Shown here in pieces: positions 32,337 to 55,032 of a stretch of 64,000 bases of DNA. Every line of letters starts with the position of its first letter. Within the stretch, counting starts at the first letter, position 1. The notes below the pieces were generated by a model. That model was given only the letters and a program-made list of their open reading frames with translations. It did no database searches and had not been told where the DNA came from. Source of the DNA: Pomphorhynchus laevis (Eukaryota > Acanthocephala > Palaeacanthocephala > Echinorhynchida > Pomphorhynchidae); NCBI GenBank assembly GCA_012934845.2, contig WNNJ02002059.1, forward strand, positions 120,930 through 184,929. Reading direction: 5' to 3'. The translations under genes and the position numbers were made by a program.

Positions 32337-34104
32337 TCTTATAAACGCACCTCTTGTATTTCAATATTAAAGTTTCGAGACTTAAAAATTGCTGAACAAC
32401 GTAGTGTTTTAGAAAATTGAGCTAATTACAGGATTGGAACGAAAAATTCTGTTTAGCATAAGTAATTACATAAAATTTACAAAATAAAAACCATTTTCAT
32501 TGTTGAAATGCTTGGAGTACGTCATTATTTAAATATGGCTAACAATCTTACAAGATATTGCAAAGGAATCGAGACAATATAAATATACACTCAAAAAACA
32601 ACCATAGAAATATGTCGCCGCCTTGTCAACAGAATCAAGATACTTCACATATTGCTGAATAATCCAAGCGTACTATAAAACTTTTCTTGAAAGCAGGTAA
32701 CCGTGTATTTTACAAACCATCGCTTGTCCGTAAATAAAATTGGGAAAGTTTTGAATTAAAATTAGTCTCATGTTGCAGGATATTTCTTAGCTAAAAATAT
32801 TATGAATAAATGCTATATCTGACAGGAATACTAGAAGTAACTCGATGATATTCTTTCTTTTAGAGCAAGAAGATCGTCTACGCAATTACTGATCTCTAAT
32901 CACGGAATCGTTCTTATGGGGTTTAGTGAGATAGTGAGTTGTTATATATTTATGTTGGGAGATACGCTAATCGAAACGATTTTAATACCTACAAATAAAA
33001 CCTAAGTCGATTCGCTATATTCCAAACCAACAAGCTTATTCCTTAGCTGAAAGAATTAAACCGAGCGATAATATCCTACACTTGATTTAGCTAAAATTTA
33101 CAAATGAGATCTCTAATTTTTTCGAAGGATTTATCAAAAGGGATGAGAACATTTCGGAAGATAGTAAATGTTATCTACAAGCTAAAGTTTTGTTATAATC
33201 CAATTTTAAATGAAAATTTTAAAGATAGTAAATAGAATGGCAATGGACTGTTTTTTAAAATAAGATAAGAATTGCTAATCCATTGTTACTTACAAAATAG
33301 AATTTTGTTGATTACCTTTGGAAACAGCCCGCTTTTAGATTACAACACATTAATAATGGATACTTTTCACTAATAGATGAAGAAGAATATCCCTAAACGG
33401 TCATCTAGCAACTTCTTTGCATATACATTCGATCAAACTGATAATTTTTATTTTTTAATTCTTACATTTTAGATCGAAAGAGTATATTCTTGCTATAGAA
33501 TAAATGTTTATAACTAAATTTTAATATTTTGTAGATAACTACGGAATAGATAAAATCGCGTAGATAAAATAATTTCTCCTGGTATAATACAGGTGTAATT
33601 CAAACAAACTCTTGTCAAATAATAAATATGTATTAAGTAGATGAACAATAAATCCAATGATTATGAATTTGACTATACTAGTTGACTATATAGATTAATG
33701 CACAAACCCAACTTCCAGTTTATTATTCTATATTTATTTATCTTCAATATTGGTGGTCTAATATTAGTTGTACAATTTGATGTCAAAACTAAGAAAGACA
33801 TAGTATGACAAGATAAATACAAAATTAACGTATAATACAAGAAGCTGCTAACTAATGTCAATATACGTTGCGATTATTGCGTGTATGTTTGCTATACGAT
33901 GCAAATCAAATGAAATTTATATAGACATCAAATAATGTATCAACTTGTGCAAATTGATTATTACGACTTTTGACAATTAAATCTGGCTATCGAACGGCCA
34001 GGTGCAAAGAGCGCAATCTTCGTTTAAATGGGAGGATATTCACTTAAACACTTCTGATGAATTATTTCTGATGCAGTGATAAAATCATTTGGGAAAGAAG
34101 ATCG
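32337..34104. other. AT-rich intergenic stretch, no gene seen
   Basis: I saw no exon-like block with recognisable protein similarity on either strand. Confidence 0.4.
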
Positions 34105-34136
34105 GTGACTAAACGCTAGTACTAGCGTTTAGTCAC
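34105..34136. repeat. Perfect 32-bp palindrome
   Basis: GTGACTAAACGCTAGT followed by its exact reverse complement, with no loop. Confidence 0.95.
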
Positions 34137-34779
34137 TTGTTTTTATCATTAACTCTATAAGGTAATAATCTGAAATAACAAAGTACCTTTCAAATAACGA
34201 TGGCATATTTTGTAATAATATTACATATTATAATAATATTACAATATTATAATATATTATATAATAATATTTCAACATAATTTTGAAATTAAATGCGTGA
34301 ATTGAAAGAATCTTTTTATAAAACTTATAATTTAATATATTATTAAATTATTAATAATTATTAATTAATTATTATTAATAATAATACAATTTTGATTAAA
34401 ATTGAAAAAATGAAATGTCACGTGCAGTTAAAAAATAAAACATTGAGAATCACGAAAAGAGAATACTAATATATTTATAGTATAATATATTTATTAGATA
34501 AATATATTATACAAAACTTACAAAACTTATTAAGCAAATAAAATTAAATGTAAAATTACACTGTAATTATTAAACATTATGAGGTAATTTATAAATGCAA
34601 TAATTAGTAGTAAGGAGAAAAAATCCCTATGCCTAGGAGAGAAGTTTGTAAAAATATAAATACATATAATAAGTATAAATCAAAATATTTTATTTATAGA
34701 AAATATAATATTCATTTATTTATAAATGAATCAGATATTTTATATGTGAAATATTTTATATTTCATATATATATATATA
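34137..34779. repeat. Diverged, scrambled partial copies of the 2.36-kb duplicated segment
   Basis: Pieces here resemble interior parts of the segment to the right. ATTTATAAATGAATCAGATA (about 34718) resembles about 35002. AAATATAAATACATATAATA plus AGTATAAATC (about 34653) resembles about 35520. ATAATTTTGAAATTAAATGC plus GTGAATTG (about 34269) resembles about 35590. They suggest an older round of duplication. Confidence 0.45.
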
Positions 34780-44842
<10,063 letters not shown>

Positions 44843-45662
44843 TAATTGTTACGCAAAACGAATAATTTGCAACAGTTAAATCTTAACTAAAAGTACATGA
44901 TTCAGCGATAGTTTTAATTTGCTAAATTGAATAAAATATTAGGAGAAAATAATCTGAAAATAACTACAAATTTAAATTTTCAGTAATAATTAATTTACTA
45001 ATAATAGTAATACTAACTGCTTAAGCAGATAGTTTAAAACGTAAGCTTTGAGTACTTGAGTCTTTTGTTATAATGACAAAAATATTGTTTTTCATTGATG
45101 ATATTTTTTATAGGTGTTAATTCAATGTTCATAATTCAGTGTTCATAAACATTTTTTCATATCTTTATACGCATATAAATATTAATACACATATATCATC
45201 AATATATCGAAACATATATTTCATATCTTTATAAATAATCTTGTAAAAATATGTTTATTGTAAATTAAAATTTGTTTATTGTAAATAATGGCAGTTACGA
45301 TTGAAGTTTCGTAAGGTTAGGAATATATCTTCTTGGTTTCTTTTCATTGCTGTTCATCTTGCAAATGTAATAATATTGATGATATATTTATCATTAATAT
45401 AGAGTTGAATACATATATCATAAACATACATCGAAACATATATTTCATATCTTTAGATAATTTAGATTTATTTTTAAACAGTTATGAACAAATTCATATT
45501 TTATAACCTCAAAAAGTTTCAGCTATAATTGGGACACAATTAACTTACATTAGAATACATTAAATTGACATTAAATTGACTTTCATTAAATTAGTTAATT
45601 ATCATTAGCTAATTTAATTATTTAAATTATTTTGAAGAAATAAAAATTTCCGGCTAATGATT
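44843..45662. other. AT-rich region upstream of the cathepsin gene
   Basis: No core promoter motif could be assigned. Repeats of CATATATTTCATATCTTTA occur near 45210 and 45440. Confidence 0.35.
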
Positions 45663-45868
45663 TTAAATTTATTCTTTATATTATTGTGTTGATTTATATA
45701 TTTTACTATTTTCTGCTTGATGTTATTTTTCATAGTAACCTAGTTTAAAATATGTATCTATTAAATTATTTAAATGATTTTGAAGATAGCCAATATCATT
45801 TCATATTGTTGCAATTCTTAAAATTTCATTATTTAATGTATTATATTTTATATTATATGGTATGCATG
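45663..45868. repeat. Dispersed repeat of about 206 bp (direct copy at 9346-9552)
   Basis: Near-identical to the sequence that precedes the Penelope-like RT at 9.56 kb. Here no RT follows, so this is a solo piece of that repeat. Confidence 0.7.
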
Positions 45869-46094
45869 AATACTCATGCAAAAACATGTTTCTTGTAAAT
45901 TTAAATATGTCATCTTTACGATATAAATTAAAAGTAGTTTTAATTGATGTTAATTTAATGTTCATATCCAAATATATATCTTCGTTATCATTAATATTGG
46001 TTTTGTTAAGAATAAGGCAACATAGGTAAATTTGTTCACTTATTGAATAAAAATTATTTGAGTTAAATACACTAATATCATTATTATATGATTT

Positions 46095-46430
46095 TCGGCT
46101 GATGTTGCTGGGGATGAAGAAGATTTAATAGTTGAAACAACGAAGCAGTATAATTATTTATTAGTTTTCAAATAATTATGGATAACAGGTAGTAATCATG
46201 TGAAAATCAAAATTACAAGAATCTTCAATACGTTCTACAGCCATATTTACCTCTCCTGTAGACGCAACACGCGCACTAAAATTTGTATTACGGTTATGAA
46301 ATCCCACTGTCTGCCTTTGCTCAAATTTGGATGCATAAAGTTGTTCTGGAGTTTAATTTACATGTTGATTTGTCGGCTTGATGTTGCTGGGGATGAAGAA
46401 GATTTAATAGTTGAAACAACAAAGCAGTAT
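46095..46430. repeat. 45-bp direct repeat inside the ubiquilin remnant
   Basis: GATGTTGCTGGGGATGAAGA plus AGATTTAATAGTTGAAACAA occurs at about 46101-46150 and 46379-46428. The second belongs to the ubiquilin reading; the first lies beyond the UBA part. Confidence 0.75.
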
Positions 46431-48070
46431 TATCTTGATTTGAATTCTGCAAATTTTGAGATGCTGTTGTTGCAGAAGCTGTTTGTCTATTGTTAGGTGA
46501 TTAAACAGAATCCACATTAGATGAAGAAGGTTGACTATTCATTTGATTATCGAATGGACCGCTTAAATTTGAAGATATCAACCCTGAATATACTTGTGGG
46601 GATGTGTCCCTAAGACGAATTAGGTTTTGTAGAATTTGCACAATCGTCCTCAATGCTCGAGGATTTGTGTATAGAGCACGAATTTCAGGTATTGACCACT
46701 GACTTATAAACTTATGAATTGTATAATATTAATTTTATAATTTTACATGTTAATGAACAAGTTTATATTCGAAAGTCGAACTTTTGATTTTTCGATTACA
46801 GATAGTTACGCATTTGTAAATCTGGTAACTGACGAAATACCTTTTTTAAGAGTTGTTTTAAACAGAACATTTGCATTCTTGAACATTCCATCTTTTAAAG
46901 ATACGATAATAAACTGACTTTGATGAAAAAATCTCTGAATCATTACGCCCATATTTTGAGTATGTGACATTTCTAGCGCAGCATCTATTTCGTCCATTAT
47001 ATAAATTGGAGCAAGTTTGTAACGGAGAAGTGCTAGTATAAGTGACATTGCTGCAAGAGAGCGTTGACCTCCGCTAAGTTCTACTAGTGATTCCTTCCAC
47101 TGTCCACTGAAGCCAACATGGATGTATAAATTCATATGTACGCAGCAGATTAAGTAGAATACCAGTATTGCGGATAAAATTATCAATATTTGGGTTAAAA
47201 CTGGATGCCCGCAACATGTCGATTAACATGGCAGAATTTTCAGCAGCGTCTACTAATAATTGCCGTAGCTGTTGAGGGATAATCGTAGAATATCGATGTG
47301 TTTTCGCTTGATGTAGATTGCAAAGGTGAATCTAACGGGTTTGTATTAGATACATTTGATCTAGACGAATCGACTAAATTAAATGACAGTTGATTTAAAC
47401 CAGATGTAAATCGATTATTCTGAAATGCAGTATTTTGAGATGCCCTCGGGTTAGGTAGTTGGTCTGTATTTTCAGTTCCTGCTTGACTAGTGTTAGCTGT
47501 ATTAGATGAACTAGAACTAGTATTCAGAGGATTATAGCCAAACTGCTCATGTGTCGCATTAAGCATTGGTTCTTGAAAATCGTGATAAATTCTCTGAAGA
47601 GCATTATATCCGCTCGGTAAACTCTCAAGGTTAATGAGGGCTCTATCATTGTTTCACGTAATTTCCTGTAGTGTTGTAGGACTACGAATCATTTCCATTG
47701 TTTGATGCATAAAATCCAGATTGTTAAAGAATTGTGAAACCTCAGGGTTTTGCTCATTCACTCTTTGCATTTGTGGATTGTCAAGCATAATTGATCTAAG
47801 AATGCAGGATTACTCCAAAGTCCTTAAACCATATGCTTACTTAGAAGGTTTTGAATTGAATTTGGATCGGTTTGAAGTATGTGAAAAAGATTTTGTTGAA
47901 TTTCATCAAAATTTACATTTCCAAATGGAAGGTTCGAAAATAATGCAAGCGGTAATCCGGGTAATGTTGCAGTTCCATCAGTATGTTGATTAATATTCGG
48001 TTGTTGCGATATCGACATCTCCTTAACTGTTGGTGATTGCTGAAGCGACAAATAAGCATCATTTGGTTGA
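46200..48070 (-). pseudogene. Ubiquilin pseudogene, interrupted by an SMC2 segment
   Basis: Minus-strand order: from 48070 an STI1-like part (LFHILQTDPNSIQNLLSKH), [53 protein letters not shown], then [16 protein letters not shown] and a serine/asparagine-rich linker to about 47142. After the SMC2 block it resumes at about 46700 with PEIRALYTNPRAL and ends in a UBA domain near 46200-46320 (PEQLYASKFEQ, VASTGEVNMAVERI). Ubiquilins carry ubiquitinated proteins to the proteasome. It is broken by an in-frame TAA at 47824-47826, a frame change near 47775, and a TGA at 47654-47656 where the family has arginine. There is another frame change near 47265, and a stop before the UBA part. No introns are seen, so a processed copy is likely. 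Confidence 0.85.
46806..47141 (-). CDS. SMC2 (condensin) C-terminal ATPase segment, partial
   Basis: An open frame ending at TAA 46806-46808. It has [20 protein letters not shown] (ABC signature LSGGQ), [18 protein letters not shown] (Walker B and D-loop) and [20 protein letters not shown]. This closely matches the C-terminal head of SMC2, the condensin ATPase that compacts mitotic chromosomes. The N-terminal head, coiled coils and hinge are absent. It begins at about 47141 inside ubiquilin-like sequence on the same strand and ends before ubiquilin-like sequence resumes near 46700. It looks like an inserted fragment rather than a normal last exon. The frame itself has no stop, so it is younger than the surrounding pseudogene or was once under selection. 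Confidence 0.8.
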   Translation of the reverse strand, partial: VHMNLYIHVGFSGQWKESLVELSGGQRSLAAMSLILALLRYKLAPIYIMDEIDAALEMSHTQNMGVMIQRFFHQSQFIIVSLKDGMFKNANVLFKTTLKKGISSVTRFTNA

Positions 48071-49750
48071 TAAGATTAGAGTGATATGCCGAAGGTCGTC
48101 ATGTAGACATGAGTCGCAGGAGGGCATGCCGAACTCAAAATGGTCGTCGTTGACGACGGGTGATGTCCGAATATCGTAGTCATGAACTACCTTAACTGTC
48201 TGGGCCGTGGGCAGTGTAAGGTTGCACATAGAAAAGTGCTGCGGAGATGGGTCGTCACAATATCCAAGACTTTTCTCTAGTTTGGGTTGGCCCATCTCGT
48301 CGAGACTTTTGAGGATCGCTTTAGTATTTCCTCTCATCAGTGCGACGGACACGCGCTGAAATAGCTTACCCGCTGTCCTGCAATACGAAGTACCGTTTCT
48401 ACATGACATAAAACGAGTAATAAAACAAAATAGCTTTTCCCCTTGGGGGTTCCATCCTCCGTAAGTCTCAAAAACTTCTGCCACAATACTGTATCCATTA
48501 TCCTCAAATTTGCGTTTATATTTCCTTTCCTTGAAACAGGTGGCGTAGTTGCTTACGGCATAGCCAGGGATCTCAGAAGTCATGGAAATATAAGCATTTT
48601 GTTGGGGGTTAGTCACAGCAAAATCAACTGCTAAAAGAGTGTCCTTATAAAATATAATGTCCGTCGATCTCTCACGCAAACCACGAACTAGGTTGGGTAC
48701 TTACTTTGCCACCCTCAATCCTGCAGAAACCGCTGATTGAAAGATCGTATTCCTTAAGCTATCACGTCGAATGCCGGGTGGCCTCCAAACCGGCATATTG
48801 GTGCGTGGAAGCAGAATTTGTCTGTCATCCTACGGCAGCGTCTGCATAGATAATCACTTTTGCAGAGAGACATCCCTAACCATAGGCGTAGAAGCACAAC
48901 AAATTCATTTGGTGCCAAGTTCAAATTGTGGCTTTGCTAGGGACGCCTCTAACCAAGACACGTGTGTGCATGAAACTGCTAATAATTGGGCAGCATTGAA
49001 GCGATCGGCATTCTCCAGTAGCCTGCGGCGCGACACTCCGTCAATGTGACAGGATAATCCTCGTTGATTTGTTTGTGGATTTCCTACATGTTGCGGAATA
49101 ATATATTGAACGGATTCGTACCTTAGGGAAAGTTTTAGGGCAAGGTTAAACTGGATAGCGACAGTGTCTACACTGGACAGGAAGGCTGCCTGAGAGTGTT
49201 GGAAGCAGCTTCAAAGGCCCCTTCCTCCCATCTTTAGCGGTAAGCAAACTTGCATCCACGCCCACTTATCGAGCTGAATAGAAGTGATATTGCTAAAGCA
49301 CTTCAATATCAAGCCGTCAAACAAACGGAAAAACTCTTTGGCAAAGGCGGGGTCTATAGTGCACATTAAATGGTTTACCCGTGGCGCGGATACGCAGATA
49401 CGAAGCAGGATAAATGCAACCTGTGGGTCAGGGAGATTTTCGAGCGAGTCTAGAGTTTGACGCAGAGATGGTGGCACAACATCGATAAGATATCTCGAAC
49501 AATGATCCGGCTTGGCACCGTCCTGATGAAGTCTGTAGGCATAGCTTTGGGAAGCACAGTAAACGCTCCCAATCGTGAAATGAAGCACAATGCCTCGAGA
49601 ATTAACGATGAGAAAACATTGGCAACTCGGCGGCGAAGATTCCATGGAATGGGCTTGATCGTGTTAACTGGTTCCATCCAAACCCTATAAATAAGCTCGC
49701 AAGTTCTGACCTGATTTTCGCAGCAAGAGCTGCCCATCTATTCAACTTGT
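48071..49750 (-). mobile_element. Retroelement-like fossil, C-terminal module (family unassigned)
   Basis: Minus-strand frames contain LRICVSAPRVNHLMCTIDP, DKWAWMQVCLPLKMGGRGL, a zinc-binding pattern of the type CxxC...FCFHAPIC near 48830, and finally EVFETYGGWNPQGEKLF with FQRVSVALMRGNTKAIL (48059-48679). I know this order from proteins of RT-bearing mobile elements in invertebrates. The RT itself is not visible. It is broken and old. Confidence 0.5.
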
Positions 49751-50179
49751 AGCGATGTCATCGAGAAGGTGTTCTCGTCGGCGTCTAAAAACTCATGTTT
49801 TGTATCAATTAATGCGATTACGTTGTGTGAGCTAACTATCGCTAGCTGTCATCATCCTAAACAGCGAAAGTTCACATGTCCGTGTACTCGAAGACGATCT
49901 GATGTATTAAGGCTAAACGATCCGCCACAGACTCGCAACTACCCGTATTCGCTTGCATGTTATTCCAAGCTCTCTTTGTAGTTATAGCGTTGATTGGTCT
50001 TGATTAATAGGTTATTGTATTGATTGGTCTTGATTGTATTAGTTGTAATCAGTTGATCAATTGTATGTTATATTATCTCACAAATGTATGTTATTTATAT
50101 ATCAAACGTCTTTGGGTGTCCGTTGAATATGACTAACCGTTTCATAAATTAAAACGTTTTCTTTTCGTTGTGTCTAGGA
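49751..50179. other. Flank of the fossil, no gene seen
   Basis: GC-richer until about 49980, possibly further remnant of the same element, then AT-rich. Confidence 0.35.
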
Positions 50180-50280
50180 ATATGGGCTGAAACCTGATAA
50201 CATAGCAGTTCCTCCTGATGACCTCTAATCCTTATTCTGATACATCGTCTGCTATTTATTAGTCAATTCATAAAATTTGA
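50180..50280. repeat. Dispersed repeat, inverted copy of 9120-9210
   Basis: Contains CATAGCAGTTCCTCCTGATG and CTATTTATTAGTCAATTCAT, the reverse complement of the block at 9.12-9.21 kb. Confidence 0.6.
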
Positions 50281-50393
50281 TTTCTATTTTTAATTTTAAT
50301 TTCAAATTTTAACTTTATATAATAATAAATTGTATAAAATTTATATAATTATTTATTATATATAATAAATAATATAAATAATATTATATGATA

Positions 50394-51045
50394 ATATTAT
50401 TATATAAATAATAATATATCATAAATAAATGATCTAAATATAGATTGTATAAAATCAATAATTGTATTATAATTATATTATTATATTATTATTTATATTT
50501 ATTTTTATTCGGCATATTATCAAGAATCGACAGATTTAATCTGAGTATAATTGTAATAATATTGTTATATTATATAATATTATTATTTCTTTACACGGAT
50601 ATCACGACAAGTTTTGTTGCACTCGCATACCTGTCCATAAACGTGGAGTTTCGTGTGTGTTTTTTCTGTGGTGATAGATGTGAGTCTTTATCCCACGTAT
50701 TTGAGTGCCCGGTGTTAGCGCAAAAATCTTTGAAGGAGATCGATAGGTTAAGTTTACGGCTAACCTGATAAACCTGCTAAATTTCTTTTGCCTGTTGGGA
50801 ACTAGCGGTGGACTATCAAATATTGATATTATCTCAAATGAAGTCGTTGCACAATGTTTTATTTAATTTCTTTCATTTGGCCAAGTCGAGAGACGCAGTG
50901 CCCTAATAAATTTCCTCTACATTATTATATAAATAATAATATAACATAAATAAATGATATAAATATAGATTGTATAAAATCAATAATTGTATTATAATTA
51001 TATTATAATTATATTTTTATATTATTATTTATATTTATTTTTATT
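50394..51045. repeat. 115-bp direct repeats flanking a fragment with a zinc-finger-like end
   Basis: The AT-rich unit (ATAAATAAATGAT, TATAGATTGTATAAAATCAA and onward) occurs at about 50394-50508 and 50928-51045. Between them the plus strand at 50595-50770 reads FRVCFFCGDRCESLSHVFEC followed by PVLAQ. This is a C-x2-C..H..C pattern like the C-terminal finger of some LINE RTs. An interpreted empty version of this site lies at 58283-58402. Confidence 0.5.
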
Positions 51046-54000
51046 TATATAACGTATAAAATAGAACTTGGTATAAAGTACTTAATAAAATAAATCTTAT
51101 ATAAAATTATTTATTTTTTAATAATTTTTTACTTTTATTTATCATTGTCTTTCATTTATAAATAATTTAATATACGTAGACTCAGTTATCTGATCTGATT
51201 CATAAACACGTATTTCGCAGATAGATTAATTAACATTATTGATAAACAAATCCTGTATTTATTTGCTTTACTTTCTATTCGAATTTAAAACTATAGAAGC
51301 TTTGCAATAGAATAAATGCCAATAAATTAAAATAAATTTTTAACTTTTCGCTGCAAATTTGAATAAGTTTATGAATTAATAAACGTTAAATAAATAATAA
51401 ACGAAAAATAAATTAATAAAGAATAAAATAATAAATGAACAAGAAATTAATTAATATAAAATTAATCAAATATTAATTAAAAAATAATAAAAAATTATTA
51501 ATTAAAACGTAGATTAAAAATAGATCAATTAATATAAGTTTATAAATTAACAAGTGTATAAATTAAGAAGTTAATTAATTATTAAGTTAAAATTACTTTA
51601 TAAACTTAATCGATTTAAATAACATCCTCTATAACTTTTTAACATAAATATTCATTTTTGATCGATCATCAGCTTGAACTTGAAATTATATTTAAAGTCT
51701 TTATAGCAATTTTGTCAAACTCTAAAATTGCTACCATACTAGCAGTCAACAGTAATTTTTCTGTTAACAATATAAGAATATTTCACTCTTCTCAATAGCG
51801 ACAAAGGGCAGGAATCACACAAGATATGTTTAAGTAAATTGAATGAAGTGCAAATATTTCAATTGATAGTAATTCGACGGTATCTGTCAAATATGTTTAC
51901 TCCGCACTTTCCATTGGATAATCCACATCAAGTCTTGGTGAATTATTATACTCTATATTGTCAATGATGTACATTCAATTGGGATTAAAAGAGTCAGTAT
52001 TAGTTATTGACTTCTATTATTTCAATAGCATCACGATGCACTTGGCATACGGAGATTAGAATGATAGCGTTAGTTCATAGAATTTAGCTTTATATTAAAA
52101 CAGATGAATTAGACAAAATATAAATTTTAAAGTATTGAATGAAATAAGTATGTAATAAAATAAGTTTATGAAAAATACAATTTCTTTTAAATTAATAATT
52201 CAAGTGATCTGATTTAAATACTAATAAAACTTAATCTTGAAGTTTAACTTTAGTTGAACATCGATTCATCTAAATGATTTTTTATTTCAAAAAGCATTTC
52301 ATCAAAAAATTTCCATTATAACATTTTATTTTAAATTTTTCAAAACTCAACATTTACTGTATAATCGAAAATTGCAATTTTACCAAAGGATAACAAATGA
52401 TTAGATTTCTTTAATTACTTTGTTAATCAAATTAATCAAATTTTTCCTTAATTAATTGTTGATCTGAACGATCAACAATTACGGTGTGTATTCACACAGT
52501 AACAGGGATATTGCTTTAAATTATATTGACCAGTATAGCCAGTATATTGACCAGGTAACCAGGTTTGCCTCTTTTTGCATACTGATAGATTATAATTAAG
52601 GAAATGGTAATTGTCACAATGATATTTATCAACGTGTGTTCGTATATTTAAAAGGTTTATAGAAGCAAAATATATCTTCCTAAATTTTTCTCTTTGCAAA
52701 TTATTATTTCTTTATTGCAAGTGATGTAATATTACGATTTAAAAAATTTAAATAAAGTTGTGCTCACGTATCTTTTTGCTTGATGTGCTGCAATATTTTG
52801 TAATGTTTATTTGTTAGTTAGGACACTAGAAAATTTGTGGGTTTTCATTTTGCCTCTTTTAGAACACACTTTAATATAGGACAAAAATACGTGGCAACTG
52901 TAATACTCAAATAATAATCTTTGAAGCAATTGTTTCCTAAATTTTTCCTAATTATGTTCCTGATGATGACAATTGACCGTTAAAAATTTGATAATATTAA
53001 GATATTTTTTAATTATGCCTTGTTCTGAAATAAATATAATTTGTCAGTTTATAAACGTCAGTTTATAAAGTGATAAATTTATAAACTTAAAGTGCATGAT
53101 ATTTCATAAGTATCGGATATAATTCAATTGAAATTGTATTAAAGATATAATAAAAGATTTTATTAAAAAAGTAAATAACTTTAAATGATGAAAAAGTTAT
53201 AATAAAAATTATTATCACTTTTTGAAGATTAAAGAAGATAAAATCACTGGAAATCACTGGTGCTAAAATTTTATTGCCTTTTAAAGATAATTACGATTTC
53301 ATTTGAAATCAATTAATAGTTTAATAAATTAAGTTATCACAAAACATTTTTACTTAAATTTACTTAAGATTTATCATATTGATTCCACTAAGAATATCGA
53401 CCTTGGTAAACATATGCGATTGCGATAGAATGTGAAGCGTTTTAAACGATCAAAAAACTTTCTTGTTTCGAAACTAAAATTTTGTCATCTGTAACAATAA
53501 AAAACTTTTAATTAAAGGTGAATTTTGTGCTTGTCAGTTTATACGCATTTTGTTCGAATGACACAAATTTTGAAAATGAAACTGTAGGAGTAACGAAGAT
53601 CAACAAGATTTTGGTTTTTATTACATATGTCGAAGTGCGTGAAATTTCTACAAATGCAAGACAACCTTACCAGATGTGAGTAGTTGCTACAAAATATCCA
53701 TAAACTGTTTCCGGTTCGACTTAATTTATCACTGGAGCGGTGTTGAGTACTATAAATATTCAACTAATATGGTGTAAGGTAAAGAGCTGATGAGAAAGTA
53801 AACAGAGTAGGAATGTCGTTGGTAATTCTAATAGTGACGAACTTGTTTTCAAATAGCAGAAAACATTATCAGGTGTTGACAGAAGAGAATAACTTACTTT
53901 ATTGTGATACTATTATTTCGGAAATTCGCTGGCAAAACATTAATTTACAATCAACTTTAAAAGTAATACTATCAGCAGTTTATCCTTTGTTTAATTTCGT

Positions 54001-55032
54001 TTGTTCAATTTTACAACGAAACCATGTGTTACCACAAACACTATGCGCGATATAACACCTGAACGAGCATATTGAATCCATATATTGCTTATAACTAATT
54101 TTAGCAAGGATTAAAAATATAAGAGGTGTACTATCGAGTTTTGAGTGCAGTGCACCACCATATGTAACATAAATCATCTGGAATTTTTTTCAGAAATAAT
54201 GAAGCAACTTGGCAGTAGTAGAATATGTGAAGCTTGAATAACCTTGTCAGAAATAAAAACGACTACACACATGTCAAAAATTCTATTTCTTGTATAATAC
54301 ATTTGCCAAAGATCTTAGGACTTTCAGCAAAACATTGGCACTAACTTAATTTTATCATGCAAAAAAGTTTATTGATTTAATTTTTAAATACCTTGACTGA
54401 TTTGTGAGTTGGTCAATAAATCTTATTAGTGTTAAGGTTACTAATAACACCCTTTGTAGTGTGATTTAACATCTAAAATAAAAAAAAGTTTAATAATGTT
54501 TTACAATTTCTAAAATTAAACGCTCCTAGTGCGATTTCAACATTAATCTTTTTAATCTGTTCGTCTGCAGTGAATTCAAGTACGCCAGCTTTTTTCAAAA
54601 TTAAATATCCAATTAAATCAAATGGTTTCTTTTGAGAAAGAAAACAATAATTTTTTATAAACTGATAAATATTGATATTTTAATCTTTAGTCGATAGGCA
54701 TATCAAAAATTCAATTTAAATCTCAATATCATCACTTAATGGCAAATAATGTTATACCATTTAGTATAACGTAAATTTTCCCAAGTGGCTTAAGCCACTT
54801 GGCTTGATCTTTTTGCTTGCCAACGCTGTATTTAATTATGATCCAACCTAGTCAGGTTGCATCACTACAATCTCTCATTTCAGATTGGCTAGCTCACATA
54901 AATTATATAAATTGAATAAATTGATAAAAATTATTCTTTTAATTATTTGAAATATTGTTTTAATGTATTTTTTAAGTTACATTTAAACGCTGGTAAAGTT
55001 TGGGATATTCTAAAGCTAATTTTAAACAAATA
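51046..55032. other. Long AT-rich stretch, no gene seen
   Basis: Small frames (52472-52699 minus, 53539-53763 minus, 53813-54055 plus) lack recognisable similarity. A 12-bp stem hairpin lies at 52453-52481 (TAATTGTTGATC-TGAAC-GATCAACAATTA) and a perfect palindrome at 54781-54802. Confidence 0.4.
54781..54802. repeat. Perfect 22-bp palindrome
   Basis: CCAAGTGGCTT followed directly by AAGCCACTTGG. It is GC-richer than the surrounding DNA. Confidence 0.95.

Noticed and set aside
50394-51045. 115-bp direct repeats as terminal repeats of a retroelement
   Set aside because: They are simple AT-rich sequence, with only a finger-like fragment between them and no primer-binding site or RT.
52453-52481. 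Hairpin as a transcription terminator
   Set aside because: It has the shape of a bacterial terminator, but this is a eukaryotic locus with no gene assigned beside it.
52472-52699. Small cysteine-containing secreted peptide on the minus strand
   Set aside because: No clear signal peptide, the cysteine pattern matches no family I know, and AT-rich DNA yields such frames by chance.
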